Made by a program: the position numbers and the translations under genes. Source: Mesomycoplasma ovipneumoniae (GTDB lineage Bacteria > Bacillota_I > Bacilli_A > Mycoplasmatales > Metamycoplasmataceae). Taken from it: a stretch of DNA of 64,000 bases. The DNA is taken from contig NZ_CP142136.1 in the NCBI RefSeq assembly GCF_035918255.1, forward strand, positions 744,001 to 808,000, in the 5' to 3' direction. This document shows positions 1 through 10,668 of the stretch, piece by piece; the first letter of the stretch is position 1; every line of letters starts with the position of its first letter. The notes below the pieces were generated by a model, which was not told where the DNA came from, did not search any database, and was given only the letters and a program-made list of their open reading frames with translations.

Positions 1-698
1 GCACTTTATTATTTTTTATTAGCTCACCAATTGCACTTTTTCTAGGATTTGTTATTGCAATTTTGCTCTCAAAACTTAAGAGTAAATTTCTTCGAATGTT
101 AATAATAAGTGGACTTTATTCCCAGTTTTTTATTTCATCTTTTGCAATTGGAACTGCTTTTTCTTTCCTTTTTGGTAATAAAAATGTTTTTGCAAAAATG
201 CTTAATCTCAATTTTTCATTTGTCGGTGGAGACAATAAAATTGATTTAATTTGACTATATTTAATTTATCAACTTTGAAGGGCAATCCCTTTTAATTCAG
301 TGCTTTTCTTTTTTGCGATTTCGAGCATTCATACAAAATATAAAAAAAATTTACAAATTGACAGAATTAACCTAAAAGATAAGATTTTTAACCTTTATTT
401 TAAAGAAATTGGTAATCAATTTTTAGTTATTTCATACACAAACTTCATTTTTGCAACAATGCTATACCCAAATGTTATTACAGGCGACATAAATTTAGAT
501 CTAAATAAAGGCCACACTCTTGCTTCATATATTTTATCTTCAAGTGATAATTCAGGACTCCAATCTGCCGTGAGTTTAATTACTTTCTTTTATCTTTCAG
601 CGGTTTTTTCAACCTTTATTATTTTTAGACCAAAAACATGGAAAAAAATATCAAAACTTATTAAAAATAAAAGGGGTAAAAATGTCATTAAAATTTAA
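1..698 (+). CDS. sugar/glycerol-phosphate ABC transporter permease, MalF/UgpA-like (5' end missing)
   Basis: The reading frame enters the window at base 3 with no start codon, so only the C-terminal ~230 residues are present. It is very hydrophobic, with several predicted membrane helices, and ends with a basic tail. UGA codons (for example near 252) read as Trp. The stop overlaps the start of the next permease by 17 bp, the usual arrangement for a paired MalF/MalG-type importer. These permeases form the membrane channel of a binding-protein-dependent carbohydrate importer. Assignment rests on hydropathy, pairing and overlap; the substrate cannot be told. Confidence 0.6.
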
Positions 699-1521
699 TT
701 TAAATAGTTTTTTTCTACAATTTTTGCTATTTTCCTTTTTAATAATAGTACTTATTTTTTTCCTGTTTCCTTTATATTATTTAATTGTAAATGCTTCCTT
801 GCCTAATGAATTACAAGATAATCCTAATTTGACTTTGAAAATAGGCTCAAATTTACTTGAAAACTTTCAAAATTCCATTAATGATAATTTTTGAATTGGA
901 ATTTCCACTTCAATTTTAGTAATTATGCTCATTAATTTTTTTAGAATTATCCTGTATTCACTAGCATCTTTTGGACTTTGAATGGCAAAAAAAAGACTGA
1001 AATTAACGTTTATTTCTCTTTTTGTGGCAATTTCTTTTATTCCAGAAATTAGCATTTATATTCCACTTGCAAGAATTTTAAATAACAATCAATTAATAAC
1101 AAATTCGCCGGTTTTTGCCCTCACAGTTAACCAAATTTTTTCCTTTTTTAACTTTTTCTATCTTTATAAAAGTATTAACAAAATTGATAAAAAGCAACTT
1201 TTACTTGCAAGAATTGATAATTTATCAACTTTTTCAAAGATTAAATTGATAATTTTTCCAAAAATAAAAATTTCCTATTATTTATTAATTATTTTTACAA
1301 CAATTCAAGCTTGAAACGACTTTTTATGACCAAATTACATTTTTTCAAATCGATCATACCAGACAATTTCAACTTGATTTCAGTATTCAGGCCAAACTAG
1401 TCTTGGATTTTTGCAAAACATTCAAGCTGCAGGCTCACTTTTTACAATAGCTGTTCCATTGTTTTTTTACATAATTTTTTCCAAATTTATTAATAATGCA
1501 ACGGCAAACAATATTAAATAA
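682..1521 (+). CDS. sugar/glycerol-phosphate ABC transporter permease, MalG/UgpE-like
   Basis: A 279-residue polytopic membrane protein with about six hydrophobic segments. Around residues 173-190 (ARIDNLSTFSKIKLIIFP) lies a degenerate EAA loop, the cytoplasmic segment by which this permease class contacts the ATPase. The C-terminal part has the WNDFLWP and Q-T-I-S pattern typical of MalG/UgpE proteins. The ATG at 682 follows AGGGG and overlaps the upstream permease gene, suggesting translational coupling. Tryptophan is written both TGA and TGG. The ATPase and binding protein would be expected upstream, outside the window. Confidence 0.75.
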
Positions 1522-1530
1522 TTTTGAAAA

Positions 1531-2097
1531 ATGCAAAAAATTATCACAAAAGAAGCTGTTTTTGAATTAGAAATCAAAAAATCTAAATTTATTTCTTATA
1601 GTTTCATAATAAAATCAAAGGAACATTCAGAAGCGCTACTGACAAAAATTCAACAAGAAAACAAGCATGCAAGTCATATTGTTTATGCCGTTTGTTTTGA
1701 TTTATATAATTGTAAATTCAGTGATGCAAATGAGCCAAAAGGTTCAGCGGGATGGCAAATTTTTAACATTTTGCGAACAAAAAAAATTACTAATTCATTA
1801 ATTATTGTTGTCAGGCACATGTACGGATCCAAATTAGGGCTAGGTTTATTGCAAAATAGTTACAAAAAAGCAGCAATTGAAGTGTTAAATTTTAGTTTGG
1901 TTAGTGATTTTAAAATTTCTTATCGTTATTTATGTGAAATTGACTTGGAAAAAATGAACTGGGTACTTCAATTAATAAAGAAAAATGGATGTACAATTGA
2001 AAAAAAAGAATTTGGGCTAAAATTAAAAATTGAATTTAAGTGTCCTTTAAAATTAGAAGAAAATTTTGAGCTAAATTTTAAGGAAATAATAAAATAA
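1531..2097 (+). CDS. yigZ: YigZ / IMPACT family protein (UPF0029)
   Basis: A 188-residue protein with the family signature at residues 64-75 (SDANEPKGSAGW; the usual form is SDdGEPsGTAG) and the following VVxRxxGGxKLG-like stretch at 92-104 (here VVRHMYGSKLGLG). YigZ proteins have an N-terminal IMPACT domain; their bacterial role is poorly defined, with nucleotide/RNA binding proposed. It begins 9 bp after the permease stop. Its last ~30 codons are repeated at 2842-2931 behind repeat element E1, as an imperfect remnant without a start of its own. Confidence 0.85.
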   Translation: MQKIITKEAVFELEIKKSKFISYSFIIKSKEHSEALLTKIQQENKHASHIVYAVCFDLYNCKFSDANEPKGSAGWQIFNILRTKKITNSLIIVVRHMYGSKLGLGLLQNSYKKAAIEVLNFSLVSDFKISYRYLCEIDLEKMNWVLQLIKKNGCTIEKKEFGLKLKIEFKCPLKLEENFELNFKEIIK

Positions 2098-2118
2098 TTT
2101 AGTTGAAAAAAATTATTT
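2000..2118. repeat. left copy of the long direct repeat flanking E1 (yigZ 3' end)
   Basis: Aligns at a constant offset of 834 bp with 2834-2952, with scattered substitutions. It covers the last ~30 codons and stop of yigZ plus about 20 bp beyond. Interpreted as a long target-site duplication created when E1 inserted. Confidence 0.8.
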
Positions 2119-2263
2119 CCTGATTTTACCAGTTCGATGGCAAAAATTCACTTTTTTGTGAATATAAATATGCAAAAATACCGGTAAATCCGTGTTTTTT
2201 GACTTAAAGTCTTAATTTTAATTGTTTTAAAATTAACTTTTTACAAAAAAAAAAAAAAAATGC

Positions 2264-2291
2264 TTGGCTTGAAATAAAATTGTGTTATAAT
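2264..2291 (+). promoter_or_regulatory. E1 promoter downstream of a poly-A tract
   Basis: TTGGCT at 2264-2269, a 16-bp spacer and a consensus TATAAT at 2286-2291, preceded by 16 A residues. The same block occurs in the other three family copies, with homopolymers of 16, 17 and 19 nt. The A tract could act as an UP-like element. Predicted transcription start is near 2299. Confidence 0.65.
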
Positions 2292-2298
2292 AAGACTC

Positions 2299-2650
2299 AC
2301 TTAAGAATAATTAATAAATTTTGATATTGAATTAAGGGGGAATTAAAAATGTTTTTGTCATAAAAAAATCAGAAAATGCGAATTATCCATTATATTTTTA
2401 AATATGATGGAATGCCTTAAATTTAACCGTTTAGAAATCTACAAATTTAAGGCTTTTAATTATGGCTCTTTCAAAACTTCATATATTTTTTTAGGCTCAA
2501 TTTAAATCAAAATGAGTTTTCTATTTGCATTGAGTTTAAATAGTAGTTGTATTTTTATGATTTTTGTTGTTTTACCATAAATTGATTTTCGCCAGTGTTT
2601 TAACTAAAAAAGGTTGTTTAAATATTTTATAATTTTACTTTTTAAGTTAA
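2299..2650 (+). ncRNA. candidate structured RNA from E1
   Basis: The segment after the promoter is conserved in all four copies and has no open frame. Visible hairpins: TCCATTATATTT (2386-2397) with AAATATGATGGA (2400-2411), paired with one G-U; GCCTTAAATTT (2414-2424) with AAATTTAAGGC (2443-2453), perfect; and a weaker arm around the AATTTAAAT...GCATT stretch near 2500-2540. Variants in other copies largely keep pairing. The 3' end is not defined because no clear terminator is visible. Confidence 0.4.
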
Positions 2651-2833
2651 AATTTTAGCTTTTTTAGTTTGCTTTATTTGATTGATAAGTAGATTTTTCT
2701 TTCGGAGTGTTAGATTTAAAATTTAGTGTTTTTGGTTTGATAGTTATTTCTCCTGAGTTTACCAAAAAAGTTAAAAAAGTACCTAAAACCCGACGCTTTG
2801 TTAGGATTATCTCATCAAACTGCAAAACTCGGA

Positions 2834-2952
2834 AAAAAAGGGAATTTGGACTAAAATTAAAAATTGAATTCAACTGTACTTTAAAATTAGAAGAAAATTT
2901 TGAACTAAATTTTAAGAAAATAGTAAAATAATTTGATTGAAAAAAAATATTT
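2834..2952. repeat. right copy of the long direct repeat flanking E1
   Basis: An imperfect duplicate of 2000-2118. It encodes a diverged copy of the YigZ C-terminus (EFGLKLKIEF, then KLEENFELNF) and its stop at 2929-2931, but is cut off from any start, so it is a dead gene fragment. Confidence 0.8.
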
Positions 2953-2998
2953 TATATTAAAATATACACAATATTAAAAAAGCTATTTAGGTGCAAAA

Positions 2999-5305
2999 AT
3001 GATTCAAATTCGTAACATCACAAAAAGGCTCGGAACAAAAATAATTTTAAATAACATTAGTTTTGATATTCCAACTAATAAATTAACGTTTATTTCTGGT
3101 CAATCAGGTGTTGGAAAAACGACACTTTTGCATATAATTGCCAAAATTGCCAAAGCTGACAGCGGGCAAATTTCCTTTTTTGATAAAAAACAACAAGTCT
3201 TAAAAAACCCAAATGTTGATATTTTTTTTCAAGATGTGAATCTTATTGAAAATATTTCAGCTATTGATAATGTTCGAATTGGGACAAGCATTTTAGGTTA
3301 TAAATTTAAGCAAGATGAATTTAGTAAAAATGCAAATTTTTTAAATCTTGATCAAAGTGTTTTTAAAACAAAAATGGAAAATCTCTCTGGTGGTGAGAAA
3401 CAAAGAATTGCAATTCTTCGTTCTCTAAATCGGGGTTCAGAATTTATTTTGTTTGATGAGCCAACTGCCGCCCTTGATAAAGAAAATGAGCAAATTATCT
3501 TTGAAAAAATTAAGCAAATGTCAAAAAATCACACAGTTGTGGTCATTAGCCATAATACTGAAATGGTTCACAAATATGCTGATCAAATAATTTTTTTACA
3601 AAAAGACAAACCACCAATTATTAAAATTAATGATACTAATATATTAGAAGACAAAAATTCTGAACAAACTAGCGAAACTAAACATAAAAAAGTTGCAAAA
3701 GTAGTTCAATTTAAGAACAAATTAAATATTTCACCGATTTTCGTCATTGCTGATATTAGTAAAAAATTAACCCTTACTATTTTAATTATAATTGCTTTTT
3801 TAGCGGCCGTATTTTCAATCAGTTTTGCTTTTGAATTAAATCTTGGAACAGCAAAAGTCGAACGGCAGCAAAAATATACGCTCTCACTCGATAGAAATTC
3901 AATTGAAAAAAAATCAAAAGTAGCTTTTAACCAAGATGAAATTAAAAAAATTAGTGAGTTTGAATCAATCAACTCGCTTGTTGCAAACAGACCAACCACA
4001 AATATAAACTTGCACTATGAAAATCGAAAAATTAATCTTAGTCAAGTTGATGTTGATCAAATTGAAATTAATACCTTTTTCAAAGACAGAATCGAAAATG
4101 ATCTTGTTAATTTTGAAGGAAAATTCATTGAAAATCCTCAGGAAATTATTCTTTCAAAATCAACAATTGAAAAACTTAAAATTGAAAATCCATTAGACAA
4201 GACAATTTATCTTGCTTATGATTCTAATAAAGAAATTGAAAAAAATCAAAATAAAATTCCGCTAAAAATTGTCGGAATTAATAATGGAATTAAAAGTTCT
4301 GTTACCAGATTAGATACTTTTAATTTAATTGATTTTCCATCATTTATTAGCACACAATCAATTAAAGATCTTGAAAATTTAGTTAAGCAAAATTCTGTTG
4401 ATAAAACAAAAGACAAGAACTTTCAACTGTTCAAGGAAATTAATTCTTATATTCCTAGCGAAAATCCTCAAAGCTCCGCGCTTGAACCATTTAAAATTCC
4501 GCTAAAAAATACAAAAGTTTTCCCGCGAAACAATTTAGAATTAATAACTGGAACATTTCCAAGAAAAGTCGATGAAATTCTACTTTCAACAACAGCAATT
4601 GATTTAAATGCTAAATATAAATTAAAAGTAGGCGATATAATTCAAACAAACTCGCCTTTAAATCAAAAATTCAATTTACTTGTTGTTGGAATTTTTGACT
4701 CACCAGATTCAGAATTATTTTATCACGAAGATGCCCAAGAATTTTATACCAACTTCCAGCCAACCAAACTTACTGCTTATTTAACAACAACTGACGAACA
4801 AAACAATCTTGATTTAGATGCAAAAAATGCTAAATTTGATCTCAAAATAACTCCGCCTTCAAGCTTAATTCGTGTAGTAACTAGCCAATCTTTAGCGATC
4901 ATTTCGATAGTTAACAAGGTTACTTTTGCAGTGTTTATAATTTTTGTTATTATATTGATTTCGTTCATTTTAGTTTATGCCAAAACTATTTCTGAATCAA
5001 AACAGAGAATGATTGGAATTCTAAAATCGCTTGGTGGTTCGACTTTATTAACGCTTTTTTATCATACTTTAAATATTGTTTTGATATCAATTGTTGTTCT
5101 AATTTTAAGTTTTGTAATTATTTTCCCGTCAATGGAATCGATTCATATTTTAATAGTTGGCAATGAATTTCCTGCCGCATCTCAAGAAAATTTAGCCCTA
5201 ATTTTATTATCATCCTGAGCCGGACTTTCAGCTGCATTTATTCTAATTTATGTTTTAATGTCCTTAATTACGTACAAGAAAACCACTCAACAGTTGTTAA
5301 AATAA
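2999..5305 (+). CDS. ABC transporter, fused ATPase-permease (MacB/FtsX type)
   Basis: A 768-residue fusion. The N-terminal ATPase has Walker A GQSGVGKTT (34-42), signature LSGGEKQ (129-135) and Walker B LFDEP (151-155), followed by an H-loop His. A first membrane helix lies near 260-280, then a ~370-residue extracytoplasmic domain, then three C-terminal helices typical of the FtsX/MacB permease domain. Such proteins drive mechanotransmission, lipoprotein release or efflux rather than classic import; the substrate is unknown. TTAGGTG precedes the ATG. Stop and terminator overlap. It lies directly behind E1, whose promoter points at it. Confidence 0.8.
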
Positions 5306-5337
5306 AAATGAAAGGTGAACTACCTTTCATTTTTATT
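5301..5337. terminator. bidirectional terminator shared by the ABC gene and the nuclease gene
   Basis: A perfect 16-bp stem, AATAAAAATGAAAGGT / ACCTTTCATTTTTATT, with a 5-nt loop. T-rich runs follow in both directions. The hairpin contains the TAA stop codons of both convergent genes (5303-5305 on +, 5333-5335 on -). Confidence 0.85.
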
Positions 5338-5983
5338 TCTTCCTTAAGTTTTTAAGGCCATAAATTGTTGAAATATCTTCTTCTCAAAGCATAAATTTAC
5401 TTTTTTTAGCAGTTTCTTGGGCTTTTAAAATTTGGTCAATTAAATTTTTATATTCAGGATAATAATAAGTTTTTTTAGGATTTTGATATTGGGCATAACG
5501 ATGAATTGCAAGACCTTCGCTAACCATTTTAATATTAATTATCTCACCCATTTCATTTTTTAGAACAACAATAATCCGTTCATACGGGTCATGGCCGACA
5601 ATTTCAAATGAAATTCAGCGATTTAAAATTAGCTGTTCTAGACGTTTTTTAGCTCTTAAACCGTGAAATTTCATAGTTTTTACGTTAATTAAACGATTTG
5701 GACGGCTAAGTTCAAGTTCAGGAGTGTCAATACCAAAAATCCGAAAACGCATACCGTTTTTATCAGTAAAAGTGTCGCCATCATAGACACTTTTTATAAA
5801 TGTTGTATAAGTTAAACCTTGTTTAATCCGTGAATTTTTAACAAAAATAGGTAGTTTTTCTATTGGATTTAAGCCATCAGTTGGAACTATTTTTTCTGAA
5901 ATAATTTCTGAAAGATAATCATAACAACTTGTCAGTGAAAAAAGTGGCAAAAATCCAGGAACTAATAGTAATTTTTTAAAAAT
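5333..5983 (-). CDS. surface lipoprotein nuclease, thermonuclease (SNase) family, probable ATT start
   Basis: An SNase domain with the VYDGDTF strand, the RFRIFGIDTPE motif (first catalytic Arg) and DPYERI (second catalytic Arg). No ATG, GTG or TTG start gives a sensible N-terminus: TTG at 5950 yields only an eight-residue leader. Starting at ATT (5981-5983) gives MFKKLLLVPGFLPLFSLTSC, a textbook lipoprotein signal with lipobox Cys20, and a GGGAGG ribosome site lies 7 nt upstream (5991-5996). That makes 216 residues. The first 22 bp overlap smpB. Mycoplasmas use surface nucleases to obtain nucleotides from host nucleic acid. Family call is firm; the ATT start is inferred. Confidence 0.8.
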
Positions 5984-6399
5984 TTTTGTGCCTCCCTTTT
6001 TTGATCTCGTTCTTTTATTGCATTTCTTTTATCAACTTTAGTTTTCCCTTTTGCAAGAGCGATTTCTATTTTGATTCTACGATTTTTCAAACCAACAAAA
6101 AGTGGAATAATTGTTAATTTTTTTGTAACTTTTTCTTTAAAAATTTTTTTTAACTCATGTTTATGTAATAAAAGTTTTCTTGAGCGATCAATTTGACCGC
6201 GGGATCCTTTATAGGCGCTAATTGTTGCATTTGACAAATAAAGTTCTAAACCCTTAAAATAACAAAACGAACCTACAAGCGATATATTTTTTGCCTGAAC
6301 AGATTTAACTTCTCATCCTTCTAAGACAATTCCTGCTGTAAATTTGCTAATTATTTCATAGTCAAAATAAGCTCTTTTATTTTCAATTAAAATTTTCAT
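5962..6399 (-). CDS. smpB: SsrA-binding protein SmpB
   Basis: 145 residues. SmpB binds tmRNA and delivers it to stalled ribosomes for trans-translation. The sequence has the N-terminal NKRAYFDYEI and LxGWEVKS strands, GSRGQIDRSRKLLLHKHE in the middle and the basic C-terminal tail (KGKTKVDKRNAIKERDQKR) that mimics a tRNA part in the A site. Starts at ATG 6399 and overlaps the following nuclease gene. Transcribed divergently from the P-type ATPase, with 62 bp between them. Confidence 0.95.
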
Positions 6400-6461
6400 T
6401 TTTGAACCTAAAAAATTATATAATTATATTCAAAAATAATTTTATATAAAAAAGGGCAAAA

Positions 6462-9077
6462 ATGTTCAAAAAAGAAAAAAAAGAGAAAAATGACTATAAA
6501 AATACCGATAAAATTACATTTTTAGAGGAAATTGACAAAGAAAAGGGTCTTAATCAAGAACAGATTGAAAAATCAAAAAATTTTTTTGGCGAAAATAGAC
6601 TACCAAAAATTCCGGAAAAATCAATATTTTTCCGTATTTTGTTGCAACTAAAAGAACCGCTTACCTTAGTTTTAATTTTTGTTATTATTATTTCGGTTAT
6701 CATTAGTTCGGTTTTTGAACATGATTTGCCTTTTTGAGCTAAATTAATTTCGTATCTTGAGCCAGTAGTTATTGCTTTAATTATTGCAATTAATGTTTTT
6801 TTCTCTTTGGTCCAAGAAACTAAATCAAAAAAAGCAATAGATGCAATTTCAGATCTTAACTCGCCAGTTTCAACACTAATTCGTGATGGAAAAAAAATAA
6901 GCCTAAAATCTGATGAGATTTTAGTAGGAGATATTCTTGAAGTTAGTTCTGGCGATTTAATTAGCGCCGATGGATTTGTCATTGAAAATAAAGAATTATC
7001 CGTATCTGAAGCAATTCTTACTGGTGAGTCAACATCAATTTTTAAAGATGAATTTAAAAATTGGGACGATAAAGCTTCAAAAGTTTACAGCGGAACAAGT
7101 GTCTTAAATGGACAGGCAAAAATTTTGGTCTCAGATGTTGGTCAAAATACTGAACTTGGAAAAATTGCTTCGCTTGTAACAAAAACAGCCGAATTAGAAT
7201 CCCCGCTTCAGAAAAAAATTGCTAAATTTTCAAAAATTATCACTTTTATTGCCGCATTTTTAGCAATTTTTTTCTTTTTTATTTATATATTTTTGGTTGA
7301 AAATGGCGATTTTAACCAATCAAAACACGCTGTTATAATATCACTTTCACTAGCAATTGGCTTTATTCCCGAGGGTTTGATTCCGCTTGTTACTATAAAT
7401 TTAATTATTGGTGTTAAAAAATTAGCAAAAAATAATGCAATTGTAAAAGATTTAAAAACAATTGAAACTCTTGGAGCAGTTTCAATTGTATGTTCAGATA
7501 AAACTGGGACAATAACTGAAAATAAAATGCAAATTAAGGAAATTTATTATCACCAAATTGAATCAAAAAATTTCTGGACACAAGCTGTTTTAAATACAAC
7601 CGCATATAGTTTTTTTGATAAGTCAGTTGAAAAATATTACGGTGATCCTGAGGAAATTTTAATTTTACAAAAGGCAAAAACTTTTGAAATTCAAAAAGAA
7701 GTAGTTGAAAAACAACACAAATTTTTAGACAAAATTGTGTTTAATTCCAAACTCAAATTTTCAGCAACTTTTTATGAAATTGATAACAAAAAGTTTCTTT
7801 TTATCAAAGGGGCACCTGAAATTATTTTTAAAAAGGCGGATAATTTAGACCCTATTTTAGAAGAAAAATTAACCCAAATGCAAAATTTAGGATATCGTAT
7901 TTTTGCATTTGGATATCGTGAAATTGAAAATGAACTTCAACCTAATGAAAATCTAGAAAATTATGTAAAAAACATAATGATTTCAGGACTTGTATGTTTT
8001 CAAGACCCACCACGAAAAGAAATTAAACCGATTGTTAAAGATCTTTTAGATGCAGAAATCAAAACAATAATGATAACAGGAGACAATTTTCACACTGCCT
8101 CATCAATTGCAAAAAATGTTGAAATTTTAGGCCCAGAATCACTTGCAACAGGCAACCCTGATTGAAAAAAAGATGACTTTTGACGTGAAAATGTTGAAAA
8201 ATTCCACCTTTATTCACGTGTTCAACCTGAAGATAAATTAGAAATTGTCGGCGCACTACAATCAAAAAAACATGTTGTTGCTATGTTAGGTGACGGAGTT
8301 AACGATGCTCCATCATTAAAAAAAGCCGATGTTGGTTTTGCAATGGGAATAACTGGTTCACAAGTTTCAAAACAAGTTGCTAATGTTGTTTTAGCTGATG
8401 ATAATTTTAAAACTCTTTATCAAGCAATACAAATTGGCCGTAATATTGTTGCAAATATTAAAAAACTGTTTGTTTTTTTACTTGTTGCTAATTTTTCAAT
8501 GCTTATATCAGTTATTTTTGCAACCTTACTTTTTAAGGAACAAATTTTTACATCACTACAAATACTTTGAATAAATGTTGTTTCTGAAACTTTCGGCGGG
8601 ATCGCCCTTGGTCTTACAAATATTTCAAAAAATGTTATGAATAAAGGCTTTTTAAACGAAAATAAATCACTTTTTAATAAAAAACTGATTTTTAGCATAA
8701 TGTTTTGAGCAATTTTCATCTCATTTTTAGCACTGCTAAGTTTTTGAATCACAAATTCACAAACATTTTCATTTTTAATTATCAGCATTAGTCTTTCAAG
8801 TCTTTCTTATATACTTGCGGCCGATGAGAATATTTTTAAATATAAATTTGCAGATTTAAAATTTTTACATCTTGGCTTCTTAGCTAGTTTTGTTTCAATT
8901 CTAATTGTTTCCTTTATTCCGGGAATAAATTTTGTTTTTTCACAAAATGATTTTAGTAATTCAAACTTTCTAATTTTAAAGAATAATTATAATTATTTGC
9001 TACTTTTAACAATTTTTGCTCCTTTTGTATTAGACCAAATTTTAAAATTTTTTAAAACATACTTTAAAAAATTTTAA
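6462..9077 (+). CDS. cation-transporting P-type ATPase (P2-like)
   Basis: 871 residues. The TGES actuator motif is at 187-190, the phosphorylated Asp346 in DKTGT, and GDGVNDAP at about 610-617. TM4 contains PEGLIP, the P2-type (calcium/Mg-type) form. In TM6 the usual NxxxD metal-ligand motif reads NVVSE, so the Asp typical of Ca2+ pumps is absent; I would not name the ion. GGGC precedes the ATG. The stop abuts the convergent tmcAL stop with no gap. Confidence 0.85.
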
Positions 9078-10028
9078 TTAATTTTGGTTTTTTCAACAAT
9101 CAAGGTCAACTGTAGTTTCATCAAATTCAGATGGATTTTCAATATTAAACAAAATATACAACATTGTTCGTTTTATGCGTGAATTAGTATAACGTTTTGA
9201 ATTAGTGGCGCTCAAAAAACTATCTAAGTCAGGTTGATCGATATGTTTTTTGAATAAATTTTCAATTCCTTCTTTTACTAGTCAAATTTTTCTTAGTGAT
9301 TCAGGCGACTTTTGTCGAATAATTTCCTGAAATTTTGGATATAACGAGGCTAACGAGCAAACTGGTTGGCTAAATTGCATTGGTGAAAACTGAGAAATGG
9401 ACTTATTTTGGCTAATTAATTTTCGCAAGTATGTTGCTGAAGCAAACTTTCCAGTTGGTGTTGTTTCATTATAATCAATAGTTCTTTTAAGACTATATGC
9501 CTGAATTGGATAATTATTTAGCACAATTTGTTTAACATATTCAAATCCAAGAATATCATTAGGGTAAATAATTTTTTGCGAGCTAATTTTTTCAAGGGCA
9601 ATGGCTGCTGCATTTGGAAAAGAATTGCCTAATTTTAATGCTTTTTTAAGATGAATATTATATTCATCAATGTTATTTTTTCACAAGTTTGCTAAATTAT
9701 ATAGATTTTGAACATCATTTGATTCTGATCCAAAAATGATTTTGTCTATTTTATGGTCAAAAATTAGTTTTAGTGCGCCTTGGGCAAAAATATGAGCAGC
9801 TTGACTTGTATATTCAAAAGGCAACCTAATTACAAAATCAGCTCCATATTTTAGTGCTATTTTCTTTTTTGTTTCAAAATTAGTAAGACTAATCTCACCT
9901 CGTTGGGTGAAATTTCCGCCTAAAATTATGTAAATTTTGTCGTTAGGAAAGTTTTTTTTAACATATTCAAGCTGATAAATATGACCATTATGAAAAGGAT
10001 TATACTCAGCGATAATTGCAATTGCCAT
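9078..10028 (-). CDS. tmcAL: tRNA(Met) cytidine acetate ligase TmcAL (YlbM/DUF795)
   Basis: 316 residues. The N-terminal [14 protein letters not shown] (residues 7-20) is the nucleotidyltransferase HxGH-type motif of TmcAL, followed by GGNFTQRGE and the downstream FGSES motif. The enzyme activates acetate with ATP to form N4-acetylcytidine at the elongator tRNA-Met wobble base. It is shorter than the ~400-residue Bacillus protein, missing part of the C-terminal region. Two UGA Trp codons interrupt the standard-code frame. Same direction as ysxC, 61 bp downstream of it. Confidence 0.85.
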
Positions 10029-10064
10029 TTTTCCTCTTTTTTAAAAATAGTATTACTTTTAAAT

Positions 10065-10092
10065 TTAAAAAAACCTATGAATTTATAGGTTA
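10065..10092 (-). terminator. terminator of ysxC
   Basis: AACCTAT (10072-10078) and ATAGGTT (10085-10091) flank a 6-nt loop. On the minus strand the stem runs into a T7 tract. The hairpin overlaps the ysxC stop and is nearly the same as the mutM/ligA hairpins. Confidence 0.7.
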
Positions 10093-10632
10093 ATTTTTTT
10101 CTTGATTAATTATTTGGTGAATTTTATCTAAATTTGTACCAGTTTTTGCCGAAACATTTAAACACTCAAGTGATAAATTTTTACACACTTTTAACAGTTT
10201 TGAGCGCTGGGATTGATTTGTTTTATCGATTTTATTAGCTAAAATTTGCACCTTTATATTTAATGAAACTAAAAACTCAATCATACTAAAATCAAGATCA
10301 GTAAAACCGATTTGACTATCAATTAGCAAAAAAACTAGTAAAATATTGCTATTTTTACTGAAATAATTAAAAATCATCGATTCTATTTGATCTTTCTTTG
10401 CATGAGAAAGGCGCGCATAGCCATAACCTGGAAGATCAACAATTAATTTATTTTGGCTAGTTTGGTAATAATTTAAAAGCTGAGTTTTTCCAGGAGTTGA
10501 CGAAATACGGGCAATTTTTTGCCTTGCTAGCGCATTAATAAGTGAGGACTTACCGACATTTGAACGACCAATAAAAGCAAATTGATCTTCAAAATAACAT
10601 TGTTCCGGGCATGATTTAAGAAATTTTCACAT
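10090..10632 (-). CDS. ysxC: ribosome biogenesis GTPase YsxC/EngB
   Basis: 180 residues, a compact TrmE-Era-like GTPase acting in large-subunit assembly. G1 is GRSNVGKSS, G2 includes SSTPGKT, G3 is DLPGYG and G4 is NKID, all in the expected order. Codon 2 is UGA (Trp). The surface protein gene begins upstream; no promoter is obvious between them, so ysxC may be read through from it. Confidence 0.93.
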
Positions 10633-10668
10633 TGTAAAACTCTAAAAATTAAAAATTGTTATAAAATT

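Larger units (their letters stand above)
2119..2833 (+). mobile_element. E1: non-autonomous MITE-like repeat with internal promoter (family copy 1 of 4)
   Basis: A non-coding element related to 44.70-45.22, 47.56-48.09 (both reversed) and 61.18-61.75 kb. The left end has CCTGATTTTACCAG, GATGGC and the palindrome ATTCAC/GTGAAT; the right end, read in reverse, has CAGTTTGATGAGATAAT. Both resemble the ends of the IS1634-like element at 37.7 kb. The core holds a 16-nt poly-A tract (2245-2260), a promoter (2264-2291) and conserved hairpins. This copy has about 180 bp extra before its right end compared with the others. It separates yigZ from the ABC gene at 2999. It has no credible coding frame, so any movement must be in trans. 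Confidence 0.7.

Noticed and set aside
2707-2931. 74-codon frame following E1 whose end matches YigZ
   Set aside because: Only the last ~30 codons resemble a protein, and these are the duplicated yigZ tail; the first part is E1 right-end DNA.
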